This document shows, piece after piece, positions 8,631 through 17,052 of a stretch of 64,000 nt of DNA; the stretch's first letter is position 1, and each line of letters starts with the position of its first letter. The DNA comes from Puniceibacterium antarcticum. GTDB taxonomy: Bacteria; Pseudomonadota; Alphaproteobacteria; Rhodobacterales; Rhodobacteraceae. Location of the stretch: contig NZ_AWWI01000181.1 in NCBI RefSeq assembly GCF_002760615.1, positions 1 through 64,000 on the forward strand. The letters run 5' to 3'. The notes under the pieces were generated by a model. It was given only the letters and a program-made list of their open reading frames with translations, was not told the origin of the DNA and ran no database searches. A program made the translations under genes and the position numbers.

Positions 8631-8654
8631 GACCAGTGTGTCAAATGAATTGGT

Positions 8655-9569
8655 CTACTCTTTTTTCAGGTGATCGATCTTAAGAAGGCCTGCCAGCTCT
8701 TCCTGCGTCGGGAAAGCCGCAACTGTCCCGAAACGCGATACGGTGATAGCTGCGGCATTGGCGGCAATCCCAAGGTCACGGGCATCAATCCTGCTCTCCC
8801 TCAACAAGGCAGATCCGATGGCGACGCTTTGGAACGTATCGCCCGCGCCAGTGCTGTCCATGACATGACAACTTCGGGCAGGCACGGAAACGAGACCATC
8901 CTCTGTACCAAGCAGTGCTCCGCGCGACCCCAGTGTCAGAACGACTGTGCCGATCCCCAACGCCAGAAGTCGCGTGACTGCAGCTTCATCCTGCGTGCCA
9001 GTGATCTGCTCGGCCTCGTGCTCATTCAGGAAGAGAATGTCTAGTCCTGGGAGCAATGAGGTTATCATGGCATCGAAGGGCGACGGGTTGAGCACGATGC
9101 GCACGCCCTTTCGGCGGGCCTCTTCCATGATCCCGGCAGTCGTGGTCAAGCTCAGATTACCTTGCAGGACCAGCATATCGCCCCGCGTGGCATCGGCGAT
9201 CATCGGCCTTACATCCGCAGGCTCTAGGCGCCGAGCACAGTCAACAGTCGTGATGTTCGCGTTCCCACCTGCAGCATCCTTAAGGACAATCGTGCTGTCG
9301 CTCGCGCAATCAGGAAGTTCCAGCAATCGCCCAATGACCGGTTCGCGTTCAAGCAAGTCTCTCATCTGCCTGCCCTGAACATCCGCGCCGATCCCGGCGA
9401 CAAGGATCGTCCGGATGCCACATCTGGCCAACACGATTGCCTGGTTTGTTCCCTTGCCGCCCAGATCACTTGAGACTCGGACTCCGAAGATCGAAGCACC
9501 TTCGCGGGGCATCTGATCAATGGCGAGGGTCTGATCCATCGCGATATTGCCGACGACAAAAACCTTCAT
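8655..9569 (-). CDS. PfkB-family (ribokinase-like) carbohydrate kinase
   Basis: The start at 9569 (MKVFVVGN, 304 aa) has a GGAAAGGA ribosome site; the longer frame to 9668 would run through the shared promoter. Landmarks are DLGGKGTNQAIVLARCG near residue 35, the substrate and dimer region of ribokinases, and DSTGAGDTF near residue 245 with the catalytic Asp and anion hole. It phosphorylates a sugar or sugar-like hydroxyl with ATP in the cytoplasm. It is divergent from the LacI regulator and ABC operon and probably acts on the imported compound. The substrate cannot be read from sequence. Confidence 0.85.
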   Translation of the reverse strand: MKVFVVGNIAMDQTLAIDQMPREGASIFGVRVSSDLGGKGTNQAIVLARCGIRTILVAGIGADVQGRQMRDLLEREPVIGRLLELPDCASDSTIVLKDAAGGNANITTVDCARRLEPADVRPMIADATRGDMLVLQGNLSLTTTAGIMEEARRKGVRIVLNPSPFDAMITSLLPGLDILFLNEHEAEQITGTQDEAAVTRLLALGIGTVVLTLGSRGALLGTEDGLVSVPARSCHVMDSTGAGDTFQSVAIGSALLRESRIDARDLGIAANAAAITVSRFGTVAAFPTQEELAGLLKIDHLKKE

Positions 9570-9670
9570 TCTGTTTTCCTTTCCCCAGGCATGCCCAACT
9601 TTTGGGCGGAGCATCAGCCCGATCAGAATATTTTTCATGAGCTTGATTGACAGAATCAGAAAAGACAATT

Positions 9671-9697
9671 GTAAAAGGGTTTAGTAAAGCCATTTAC
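9671..9697. promoter_or_regulatory. LacI-type operator between the kinase and regulator genes
   Basis: A 27-base imperfect palindrome is centred at 9684 (arms GTAAAAGGGTTTA and TAAAGCCATTTAC; 22 of 26 arm positions pair). It lies in the 165-base gap between the divergent starts, so one LacI-family dimer here could control both directions. The match to the regulator is inferred from position. Confidence 0.5.
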
Positions 9698-9734
9698 TTG
9701 ATCGATACTTGACTATGAACACGAAAGCCAGAAA

Positions 9735-10766
9735 ATGAAATTGCGGCACAGTCTCAAGGATGTAGCAACGGAAGCGGGCGTTTCGGCGGCCACGATATCG
9801 CGCTATCTGAATGGCTCTCTGGACCTGCCCGAAGCAACCCGTACACGCATAGACGCCGCCGTCGAAAAACTCAGCTACCACCCTAACCCGCATGCACGCC
9901 GGCTCAGCCTTGGGCGGTCGGACACAATTGCCCTGATCCTGCCAGATATCGCGAACCCGTTCTTTGCAAAACTCGCCGCAGCGATCGAACTCGCCGCGGC
10001 CGCCCACAAATCGATGGTCCTCCTCCATGCGACCTTCAACAAAAGTGAGCGAGAGCTGGCCGCTCTGAAACGTGCCGCCCAGAACCGTGTCGATGGCGTT
10101 ATCTTTATCACCAACCGCTCCCCCGAGGCTCAGGTCGCCCAAGAGCTCAACGAATTTACCCGCGCCGTGATCCTTGACGAAGATGTGCCTGGCGGTATGG
10201 CGCCAAGGCTCTTGTGCGACAACGAGATGGGCGGCGTCCTCGCTGGACGACACCTGCGTGAAGCAGGGCATTCTCATATCGCCTATTTCGGTGGTGGAAG
10301 CGATCTGCATAGCACCCAGACACGTCTGGCCGGCCTGCGATTGGGACTGGCGGAAAATAGTGAGACAGGGATAGAACCGACGCTATTCGTCGGTGATCAC
10401 TCTCCCACGTCAGGTCGCGAACTGGCCAAGCGCTTTCTCGCCCAGGCAGATCAGGAAACGGCGATCTTTTCGGGCTCTGATGAGCTGACCGTCGGAACCA
10501 TCGAAGTCTTCAATGAACAAGGGGTGCGCATCCCCGAGGACTTTTCTCTCATCAGTTTTGATGATGCCCGGTCGCTTCATCTTTTCGCGCCTCCAATCAC
10601 TTCGGTCCGCCAGCCGGTCGATCAGCTTGGCGCGCGCGCCGTAGACATCCTTTTCAGCGATACTTGGGATCAACCCGATTTCAGATCCCTCATCGAACGC
10701 ATGCCAGTGACCCTGATCGAGCGCAGCTCGGTTACGGCACCGGCCAAAAACAAGAACCGGATCTGA
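9735..10766 (+). CDS. LacI-family transcriptional regulator
   Basis: The 343-residue protein opens with a LacI helix-turn-helix and hinge (SLKDVATEAGVSAATISRYLN, then YHPNPHARRLS) followed by a periplasmic-binding-protein-like effector domain with the typical IALILPDIANPFFAKLA. It is the first gene of the plus-strand cluster, 44 bases before the binding-protein gene. It presumably represses the cluster until the imported substrate or its phosphate appears. The ribosome site is weak. Confidence 0.9.
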   Translation: MKLRHSLKDVATEAGVSAATISRYLNGSLDLPEATRTRIDAAVEKLSYHPNPHARRLSLGRSDTIALILPDIANPFFAKLAAAIELAAAAHKSMVLLHATFNKSERELAALKRAAQNRVDGVIFITNRSPEAQVAQELNEFTRAVILDEDVPGGMAPRLLCDNEMGGVLAGRHLREAGHSHIAYFGGGSDLHSTQTRLAGLRLGLAENSETGIEPTLFVGDHSPTSGRELAKRFLAQADQETAIFSGSDELTVGTIEVFNEQGVRIPEDFSLISFDDARSLHLFAPPITSVRQPVDQLGARAVDILFSDTWDQPDFRSLIERMPVTLIERSSVTAPAKNKNRI

Positions 10767-10810
10767 GACCGGACGATCAAGAAACTGCCCCCAACCCAAC
10801 GGAGATGACA

Positions 10811-11743
10811 ATGACACGTTTCAGAAAAACCGCTCTTTTGTCGGCCACCGCAGGCGCATGCCTGATGGCGACATCCGCATTTGCCGAAACCTTCGCGCTG
10901 GTGCAAATCAACCAGCAGGCCCTGTTCTTCAACCAGATGAACGCTGGTGCCACAGCCGCGGCAGAGGCCGCAGGTGACGAGCTGGTCATCTTCAACGCCA
11001 ACAACGATCCAGCCGCACAGAACAGCGCGATCGAGACCTACATTCAGCAAGGTGTCGACGGCATCATCGTTGTCGCGATCGATACCAACGGCATCATGCC
11101 CGCCGTTCAGCAGGCGGCTGATGCAGGCATACCCGTCGTCGCCGTCGACGCCGTTCTGCCGGAAGGGCCGCAAGCCGCTCAGGTTGGTGTCAACAACAAG
11201 AGTGCTGGAGCCGACATGGGGAAATTCTTCCTCGACTACCTGGCTTCTGACATGGGCGGAACGGCCAAGATCGGTATCGTCGGCGCGTTGAACTCGTCGA
11301 TCCAGAACATCCGGCAGGCGGGCTTTGTCGAAACCATTTCAGGCGCCGAAGGCGTGAGCGAAGCCGGTGTTGTGGATGGTCAGAATGTTCAGGATCTGGC
11401 GCTGTCCGCAGCCGAGAACCTGATCACGGCCAATCCAGACCTGACTGCGATTTACGCCACGGGTGAACCCGCGCTTCTTGGTGCCGTCGCAGCTGTCGAA
11501 AGCCAAGGCAAACAGGACAGCATCGAGATCTTTGGCTGGGACCTGACAGCTCAGGCGATCCGTGGCATCGACCAAGGCTATGTCGCGGCCGTAATCCAGC
11601 AGGACCCGGCAGGCATGGGCGCCGCAGCGGTTGATGCGCTCAAGACCCTCAGCGGCGGTGGCAGTGTCGAGTCCACAATCGCCGTGCCGGTCACCATCGT
11701 TACCGGTGCCAACGTCGATGACTTCCGGAGCATGTTCGAGTGA
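10811..11743 (+). CDS. sugar-type ABC transporter periplasmic binding protein (FrcB/RbsB class)
   Basis: I chose the ATG at 10811, six bases after GGAG; an ATG at 10805 is possible. The 310-residue product has a signal peptide (MTRFRKTALLSATAG..., cleavage near SAFAETF) and a type I sugar-binding fold with NNDPAAQNSAIETYIQQGVDG and AVDAVLPEG. The stop overlaps the ATPase start by four bases. The family imports ribose, fructose, autoinducers or polyols; this cluster encodes no clear pentose or hexose pathway, so the ligand is open. Confidence 0.88.
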   Translation: MTRFRKTALLSATAGACLMATSAFAETFALVQINQQALFFNQMNAGATAAAEAAGDELVIFNANNDPAAQNSAIETYIQQGVDGIIVVAIDTNGIMPAVQQAADAGIPVVAVDAVLPEGPQAAQVGVNNKSAGADMGKFFLDYLASDMGGTAKIGIVGALNSSIQNIRQAGFVETISGAEGVSEAGVVDGQNVQDLALSAAENLITANPDLTAIYATGEPALLGAVAAVESQGKQDSIEIFGWDLTAQAIRGIDQGYVAAVIQQDPAGMGAAAVDALKTLSGGGSVESTIAVPVTIVTGANVDDFRSMFE

Positions 11744-12546
11744 CATCCACGCCAGCACACCACCTGGCCGAACCGTCGGAGGGCTCTGTGCCCTCCGACA
11801 CCGCGGCCGCCCCCGTCCCGCGCATCTCGCTACGCGGCATCCGCAAGACCTTTGGCTCTATCGAGGCGCTGCGCGGTGTCGATCTGGACGTCGCACCTGG
11901 CGAATGCCTCGGGCTTATCGGCGACAATGCGGCGGGCAAATCCACACTCACCAAGATTATCTCGGGGACATACATTCCCGACAGTGGCACCATTTCCATC
12001 GATGGAGAGCAGGTGCGCTTTTCCAATCCCGCAGACGCGCGCGCCCGGTCCATCGAGATGGTGTTCCAGGACCTGAGCCTGTGCGACCATATCGACGTGA
12101 TGGGCAACCTGTTCCTGGGTCGCGAGATGACGAACTGGTCCTTTCTCGACAGTGCCCGGATGCGTGCCAAGGCGCGCGACATGCTTGATGACCTCGACAT
12201 CCGTATTCCCAAGCTGAACGCCAAGGTAGCCCAGCTGTCCGGTGGCCAGCGGCAGGCCATCGCTATCGCCCGTGCCGCATCCTTCAACCCGCGCGTCCTA
12301 ATCATGGACGAGCCTACCTCGGCCCTCGCCGTTGCTGAAGTCGAGGCCGTGCTGCGCTTGATCAACCGGGTCAAGGCCCGTGGCGTGTCGGTCATACTGA
12401 TCACCCACCGCCTGCAGGACCTTTTCCGCGTCTGCGACAAGATCGCCGTCATGTACGAAGGCACCAAGGTCGCTGAACGCGAGATAAGCACCACCAGCCT
12501 TGAGGATCTCGTCAAGCTGATCGTCGGCAAGGGAGAAGAGATATGA
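11740..12546 (+). CDS. single-domain sugar ABC transporter ATPase (FrcA-like)
   Basis: This 268-residue protein starts with GTG inside the previous stop (GTGA). It has Walker A GDNAAGKST (about residue 62), signature LSGGQRQAI and Walker B VLIMDEPTSAL. Unlike RbsA/XylG-type proteins of about 500 residues it has one nucleotide-binding domain, so it would act as a homodimer, as FrcA of rhizobial fructose importers does. It couples ATP hydrolysis to the adjacent permease. Confidence 0.9.
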   Translation: MTSTPAHHLAEPSEGSVPSDTAAAPVPRISLRGIRKTFGSIEALRGVDLDVAPGECLGLIGDNAAGKSTLTKIISGTYIPDSGTISIDGEQVRFSNPADARARSIEMVFQDLSLCDHIDVMGNLFLGREMTNWSFLDSARMRAKARDMLDDLDIRIPKLNAKVAQLSGGQRQAIAIARAASFNPRVLIMDEPTSALAVAEVEAVLRLINRVKARGVSVILITHRLQDLFRVCDKIAVMYEGTKVAEREISTTSLEDLVKLIVGKGEEI

Positions 12547-13544
12547 GTGCAGCCTACACCGAACGCGGACAGGGTTCCACCATCGCGGACTTTCTGAGCG
12601 AACATGCGCAGGTGCTGTCCATCGCCTTTTTCTTTGCCGTCTGCGTCCTCTTCTTTTCGCTCGCGACCGACGTGTTCTTCAGCGTTGGCAACATCCTCAA
12701 CATCCTGCGGCAGGCGGCCCCGATCCTGATCGTCGCGGTGGCCATGACTTTCGTCATCATCACGGCCGGCATCGATCTTTCGGTCGGTTCTCAGGTTGCG
12801 CTGATCAATGCCTCTGCGGCGATCATCCTGTCTTTCGGGGTGCCGTGGCCTATCGTGGTTCTTGCCATGCTGGCCTTTGGTGCGCTCATCGGTCTCGCGC
12901 AGGGCTGGTTTATCGCCTATCAAGGCATTCCGGCCTTCATCGTCACACTTGCGGGCCTGTCGATCCTGCGCGGCTTTGCCCTTTACATGACGCAAGGCTA
13001 CTCTATCCCGATCAATGATGTGCCGGGGTTCTTTGCTCTTGGGCGCGGCACTTTGTTGGGCTTTCCGGTACCTGCGGTCATCGCCTTGCTGATCGCGGCT
13101 GTCGCAGCCATCGTGATCAGCCGTCAGATGTATGGCCGTCAGGTCGTCGCCGTCGGTTCCAACCCCGAAGCGGCACGGCGGGTCGGCATGCCGTCGAAAT
13201 GGATCATCGCGTCTGTCTACATGCTGTCAGGCATCGCCTGCGCCGTGGCCGGTTTGCTGATCGCGGCTCGGCTCGGCTCGGGATCGTCCAATGCGGCGGT
13301 TGGGTTCGAACTGCAGGTGATCGCAGCTGTGGTTCTGGGGGGCACGTCGCTGTTCGGGGGACGCGGGTCAATCCTCGGCACACTGCTGGGCACCCTGACC
13401 ATCGCCGTGATCGGAAACGGGCTGATCCTCATGCACATCTCGCCGTTCTTCACGCAGATCGTGACAGGGGCGATCATCCTCATCGCGATCTGGCTCAACA
13501 CCCGGATCTTCACCGCTAACTTCAAGATCTCGCGCAAGACTTAA
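12543..13544 (+). CDS. sugar ABC transporter permease (FrcC/RbsC class)
   Basis: The 333-residue integral membrane protein has about ten hydrophobic segments and class hallmarks: FVIITAGIDLSVGSQVAL, FIVTLAGLSILRG, GSNPEAARRVGMPSK (the ATPase-contact EAA-like loop) and VVLGGTSLFGGRGSILGTLLG. It overlaps the ATPase gene by four bases and probably forms a homodimeric channel. Confidence 0.92.
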   Translation: MSAAYTERGQGSTIADFLSEHAQVLSIAFFFAVCVLFFSLATDVFFSVGNILNILRQAAPILIVAVAMTFVIITAGIDLSVGSQVALINASAAIILSFGVPWPIVVLAMLAFGALIGLAQGWFIAYQGIPAFIVTLAGLSILRGFALYMTQGYSIPINDVPGFFALGRGTLLGFPVPAVIALLIAAVAAIVISRQMYGRQVVAVGSNPEAARRVGMPSKWIIASVYMLSGIACAVAGLLIAARLGSGSSNAAVGFELQVIAAVVLGGTSLFGGRGSILGTLLGTLTIAVIGNGLILMHISPFFTQIVTGAIILIAIWLNTRIFTANFKISRKT

Positions 13545-13612
13545 ACCGCCAGATACCGTTGCTGCGGTCCTTATAAGGAACCGACTGCAACGGCCACGGA
13601 ACAGGACCAGAC

Positions 13613-14455
13613 ATGCAAACCATCTCCGACAATTCCGCAAACGCCATCGAACAGATTTTTGGCCGCCCGAAGGCCCTGATCGGCATGATCCACTGCCCAC
13701 CATTTCCGGGGGCACCGCGCTATCGCGGTGAAACTCTGGATCAAATCTATGACGCCTGCTTGCGCGATGCAGAGCGGCTGATCGGGAACGGATTGCATGG
13801 CCTGATCGTCGAAAACCATGGCGATGTCCCGTTTTCAAAACCTGACGACATCGGCCCCGAAACAGCAGCCTTCATGTCCATCGTGGTCGACCGGATCAAG
13901 CGTGAATTCGACGTTCCTGTGGGGATAAACGTGCTGGCAAACGCCCCGATCCCGGCATTTGCCATAGCACGGGCGACCGGCGCGGCTTTCATCCGCGTCA
14001 ATCAATGGGCCAATGCCTATGTGGCGAACGAAGGATTCATGGAGGGCCGGGCGGCCGAGGCGATGCGCTATCGGTCTGCCTTGCGCGGCGAGAGCATAAA
14101 GGTTTTCGCCGACAGCCATGTCAAACACGGCAGTCACTCTATCACCGCTGATCGCAGCGTTGCGGAACTGACCCGTGACCTTGCCTTCTTCGATGTTGAC
14201 GCCGTCATCGCGACAGGACAGCGTACCGGCAACAGTGCGTCGATGGAGGAAATCTCCGAGGTCGCAGAGGCCACGAACCTTCCGGTTCTTGTCGGTTCGG
14301 GTGTCACTGCAGACAACATCGCGGAAATCCTCACCCTTGCCAGTGCCGTGATCGTCGCATCTTCGCTCAAGGAGGGAGGCGTCTGGTGGAATCCCGTTGA
14401 CCCCGCCCGAGTACGCGATTTTGTCGCCGCAGCCACACCTGCCCTTGGCGCCTGA
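13613..14455 (+). CDS. BtpA/SgcQ-family TIM-barrel protein
   Basis: The 280-residue protein matches the BtpA family: GMIHCPPFPGAPRY (about 24-37), GLIVENHGDVPF, GINVLANAPIPAFAIA, FIRVNQWANAYVANEGFMEG and the C-terminal VGSGVTADNIAEIL phosphate-binding-like loop followed by VIVASSLKEGG. BtpA was first linked to photosystem I stability in cyanobacteria, but relatives such as SgcQ sit in sugar-catabolic clusters and their reaction is not known. The barrel resembles phosphate-binding enzymes, so a phosphorylated substrate from the PfkB kinase is plausible. It follows the permease by 68 bases and precedes tenA by three bases. Confidence 0.85.
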   Translation: MQTISDNSANAIEQIFGRPKALIGMIHCPPFPGAPRYRGETLDQIYDACLRDAERLIGNGLHGLIVENHGDVPFSKPDDIGPETAAFMSIVVDRIKREFDVPVGINVLANAPIPAFAIARATGAAFIRVNQWANAYVANEGFMEGRAAEAMRYRSALRGESIKVFADSHVKHGSHSITADRSVAELTRDLAFFDVDAVIATGQRTGNSASMEEISEVAEATNLPVLVGSGVTADNIAEILTLASAVIVASSLKEGGVWWNPVDPARVRDFVAAATPALGA

Positions 14456-14458
14456 TCC

Positions 14459-15109
14459 ATGCTGCTTTCGGACAAGATACTGTCGGCTAACGAGGCGGTT
14501 CTGGATGAGATGCTTGCACATCGCTTCGTCGCGGATATCCATGCGGATCGGCTCGCGGATGTGGTCTTCCACCGCTACCTGGCCTATGAGGGCAAGTTCG
14601 TTACAACTGCCATTTCAATCTTTGCCCATGCGGTCACAAGCGCGCCAGACATAAAGGCGCAGCGTTGGCTGATCGGCGTCCTCGACGCGCTTGCAAATGC
14701 GCAGGTCCCCTATTTCGAAGACGTCTTCGCGCGCCTTTGCATCGCTCCGCCCGACCAGGTGCCGCAGGAGGTGACCGCCTTTGACGTCAGCATGCTCGAC
14801 ATCGCTCGAACGGGCCGTTTTACGGATATACTCACGGCAATGTTTGCCGCCGAATGGATGTACTGGACATGGTGCAGCTCTGCGGCAGCAAGGCAGATCA
14901 GCGATCCTGATCTGCGCGCCTGGGTCGATCTGCATGCCGATAGAGGCTTTGCAGATCAGGCTCTCTGGCTGAAAGAAGCCATCGACACATATGGCGAAGC
15001 TTCGGAGACCAATCGTCTCTCCGCCATCTTCGAGCACGTGATGCGGCTCGAAGTTGCCTTTCACTCTGCCGCTTATGACGCGGCTCCGCTACGCGAAGGA
15101 TCTTCTTGA
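14459..15109 (+). CDS. TenA-family (thiaminase II-like) protein
   Basis: This 216-residue all-helical protein belongs to the TenA/heme-oxygenase-like fold. TenA hydrolyses aminopyrimidine breakdown products of thiamine. The usual active-site Cys position (Cys135 of Bacillus TenA, in a PCxWxY context) reads MFAAEWMYWTW here, so that Cys is Ala, while the C-terminal conserved Glu is kept (IFEHVMRLEVAFHSAAYD). This resembles the Cys-less TenA_E group. No thiamine gene is nearby; the protein is embedded in the sugar-type operon and overlaps the next gene by four bases, so a different amine or glycosylamine substrate is possible. Confidence 0.75.
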   Translation: MLLSDKILSANEAVLDEMLAHRFVADIHADRLADVVFHRYLAYEGKFVTTAISIFAHAVTSAPDIKAQRWLIGVLDALANAQVPYFEDVFARLCIAPPDQVPQEVTAFDVSMLDIARTGRFTDILTAMFAAEWMYWTWCSSAAARQISDPDLRAWVDLHADRGFADQALWLKEAIDTYGEASETNRLSAIFEHVMRLEVAFHSAAYDAAPLREGSS

Positions 15110-16176
15110 TGAGCGCCCCCTTTGAAGACACCGTGATGACCGTCCTCGGGCCTGTGCCTCTTGACCGCCTTGGTGTCACCTTGATGCACGAGCATATCCT
15201 GAACGACTGCAAATGCTGGTGGCGCGGGCACGATCCCGCGTTCAGCTCCCCTATCCGCGACGTGCCGATCACCCCGGACATGCTGTCACAACTGCGCCAC
15301 GATCCTTTCGCAAACCTCGAAAATTGCGGCTTGGATGACGAGGCGCTCGCCGTAAAGGAGCTGATGCTTTTTGTTGCCGAAGGTGGTGCCACTGTGGTTG
15401 ATCCCACCTGCAAGGGCATAGGTCGCAATCCCGAAGCGCTGACCCGCATTGCCCGCGAAACCGGCCTGAACATCGTGATGGGCGCAGGATATTACCTGCA
15501 CTCCTCTCACCCCGACTACCTTGAGGCCATGTCAGAACGTGACATCACCGATGAGCTGATCTCGGAAGCGCGCGACGGTATCGGTGAGCACAATACCAAA
15601 ATCGGCCTCATTGGGGAAATTGGTGTCAGTTCGGACTTTACCGCGGCCGAACGCAAGGTCCTTGCCGCATCCGCTGCAGCAGCGGCCGAAACCGGCCTGC
15701 CGCTGATGATCCATCTTCCCGCATGGTTCCGTCTGGCTCATGATGTCCTTGATCTCGTTGCGCAGAATGGTCAGCAACTCGATCGGGTGATCCTTTGCCA
15801 CATGAACCCCTCGTTTAAGGATGTGGCCTACCAGCGAAGCCTTGCCGATCGCGGCGCCTTTCTGGAATACGATATGCTTGGCATGGATTTTTGGTACGCT
15901 GATCAGGGGGTCCAATGCCCCTCGGACGAAGACTGCGCGACCGCGATTGCAAATCTTTTTTCTCTCGGCTACGGCGAGCAGATCCTTCTGTCGCAGGACG
16001 TTTTCATCAAGATGATGCTCTGTGAGTACGGCGGAAACGGCTACGCCCATGTCCAGCGCCACTTTCTGCCACGCCTGCTGCGCCATGGCCTGACACAGGC
16101 CGATCTCTCGATGCTTGTCGTCGACAATCCACGCCGCGCACTGGCGCGCAAAATCATTCCGGGACATCACACATGA
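15106..16176 (+). CDS. phosphotriesterase-family metal-dependent hydrolase
   Basis: The 356-residue amidohydrolase-superfamily protein has the binuclear-metal motif LMHEHILND (about 25-33), the Lys or bridging-residue region IGLIGEIGVSSDFTAAERKVL, the His motifs MIHLPAW and VILCHMNPS and a late Asp in LSQDVFIK. Family members are lactonases, phosphotriesterases and esterases. It overlaps tenA and the following GATase gene by four bases each, so it is a committed member of this operon. A lactone or cyclic ester intermediate is a reasonable guess. Confidence 0.85.
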   Translation: MMSAPFEDTVMTVLGPVPLDRLGVTLMHEHILNDCKCWWRGHDPAFSSPIRDVPITPDMLSQLRHDPFANLENCGLDDEALAVKELMLFVAEGGATVVDPTCKGIGRNPEALTRIARETGLNIVMGAGYYLHSSHPDYLEAMSERDITDELISEARDGIGEHNTKIGLIGEIGVSSDFTAAERKVLAASAAAAAETGLPLMIHLPAWFRLAHDVLDLVAQNGQQLDRVILCHMNPSFKDVAYQRSLADRGAFLEYDMLGMDFWYADQGVQCPSDEDCATAIANLFSLGYGEQILLSQDVFIKMMLCEYGGNGYAHVQRHFLPRLLRHGLTQADLSMLVVDNPRRALARKIIPGHHT

Positions 16177-16940
16177 AAAAAGTACTTCTCGTCGGCGAAA
16201 GCTGGGTCAGCTCCTCCACACATTTCAAAGGCTTCGACCAGTTCGGCAGTGTCACCTTCCACACTGGCAACAAACGCTTCATGGAGGGCATGAAAAACGG
16301 CGCATACGCGGTCACCCATATGCCTGCCCACGAAGCCGCCGCAGATTTTCCCACGACGATGGAAGGTCTTGCCGAATATGACGTGGTCATCCTCTCCGAC
16401 ATCGGTGCCAACACACTGCTGCTGCACCCCGACGTCTGGCTGCGCGGCGAACGTGTCGCGAACCGCATAAATCTGCTGGCAGACTGGACAAGGCAGGGTG
16501 GCGGTCTGATCATGATCGGGGGCTACTTCTCGTTTCAGGGTATCGACGGCAAGGCCCGCTGGCATAACACCAAGGTTGAAACCGCTCTGCCCGTCACTTG
16601 CCAGACCTGCGATGACCGCGTCGAAATTCCCGAAGGCTGCACGCCCGTCGTCAACGCGGCGGATCATCCGATCCTTGGCGGCATTTCAGGTGACTGGCCC
16701 TATCTGCTTGGCGTCAACGAAGTGACCCTGAAACCAGAGGCTGACGTCCAGCTCATCCTGTCGCTTCCCGAAGATCAGCGCGGGCTGCCGCTTCTTGCCA
16801 CCGGTACCTACGGAGCAGGCCGTACCGTGGCCTGGACATCCGACATGAGCGAGCACTGGTTGCCGCCCGCTTTCTTGGCTTGGAGCGGTTACAACACCTT
16901 GTTCAGCAACATGGTGGCCTGGGCGGCCGACGATCTTTGA
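16173..16940 (+). CDS. GATase1-like protein of the STM3548/DUF1355-like group
   Basis: This 255-residue cytosolic protein matches the putative glutamine-amidotransferase-like family (GATase1_like, ThuA/Class I GATase fold): KKVLLVGESWVSSSTHFKG, TTMEGLAEYDVVILSDIGANT, GGGLIMIGGYFSFQG, then TYGAGRTVAWTSDMSEHW. No GATase nucleophile Cys elbow is evident. Homologues often sit with phosphotriesterase-like and sugar-transport genes, but no reaction is established. It is the last gene of the operon; a terminator-like stem follows. Confidence 0.8.
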   Translation: MKKVLLVGESWVSSSTHFKGFDQFGSVTFHTGNKRFMEGMKNGAYAVTHMPAHEAAADFPTTMEGLAEYDVVILSDIGANTLLLHPDVWLRGERVANRINLLADWTRQGGGLIMIGGYFSFQGIDGKARWHNTKVETALPVTCQTCDDRVEIPEGCTPVVNAADHPILGGISGDWPYLLGVNEVTLKPEADVQLILSLPEDQRGLPLLATGTYGAGRTVAWTSDMSEHWLPPAFLAWSGYNTLFSNMVAWAADDL

Positions 16941-17000
16941 AAGCCGCCCGCTGGAGCGCCCAAACCGCGCTCTAATCTAAGTAATAAATAAATTTCACGG

Positions 17001-17030
17001 GTGCTGTCATTTGTGGGCAGCACTCGTTTT
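17001..17030 (+). terminator. terminator-like hairpin after the GATase gene
   Basis: GTGCTG and CAGCAC arms (extended by G-U pairs) enclose a short loop and are followed by CGTTTTG, about 60 bases downstream of the last stop codon. It plausibly ends the operon. Confidence 0.5.
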
Positions 17031-17052
17031 GCAAGATTCTTCTATACCTCTG

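Noticed and set aside
11700-12995. 431-codon minus-strand frame opposite the FrcA/FrcC-like genes
   Set aside because: It covers two well-supported overlapping genes on the other strand and its composition is that of a GC-rich antisense shadow.
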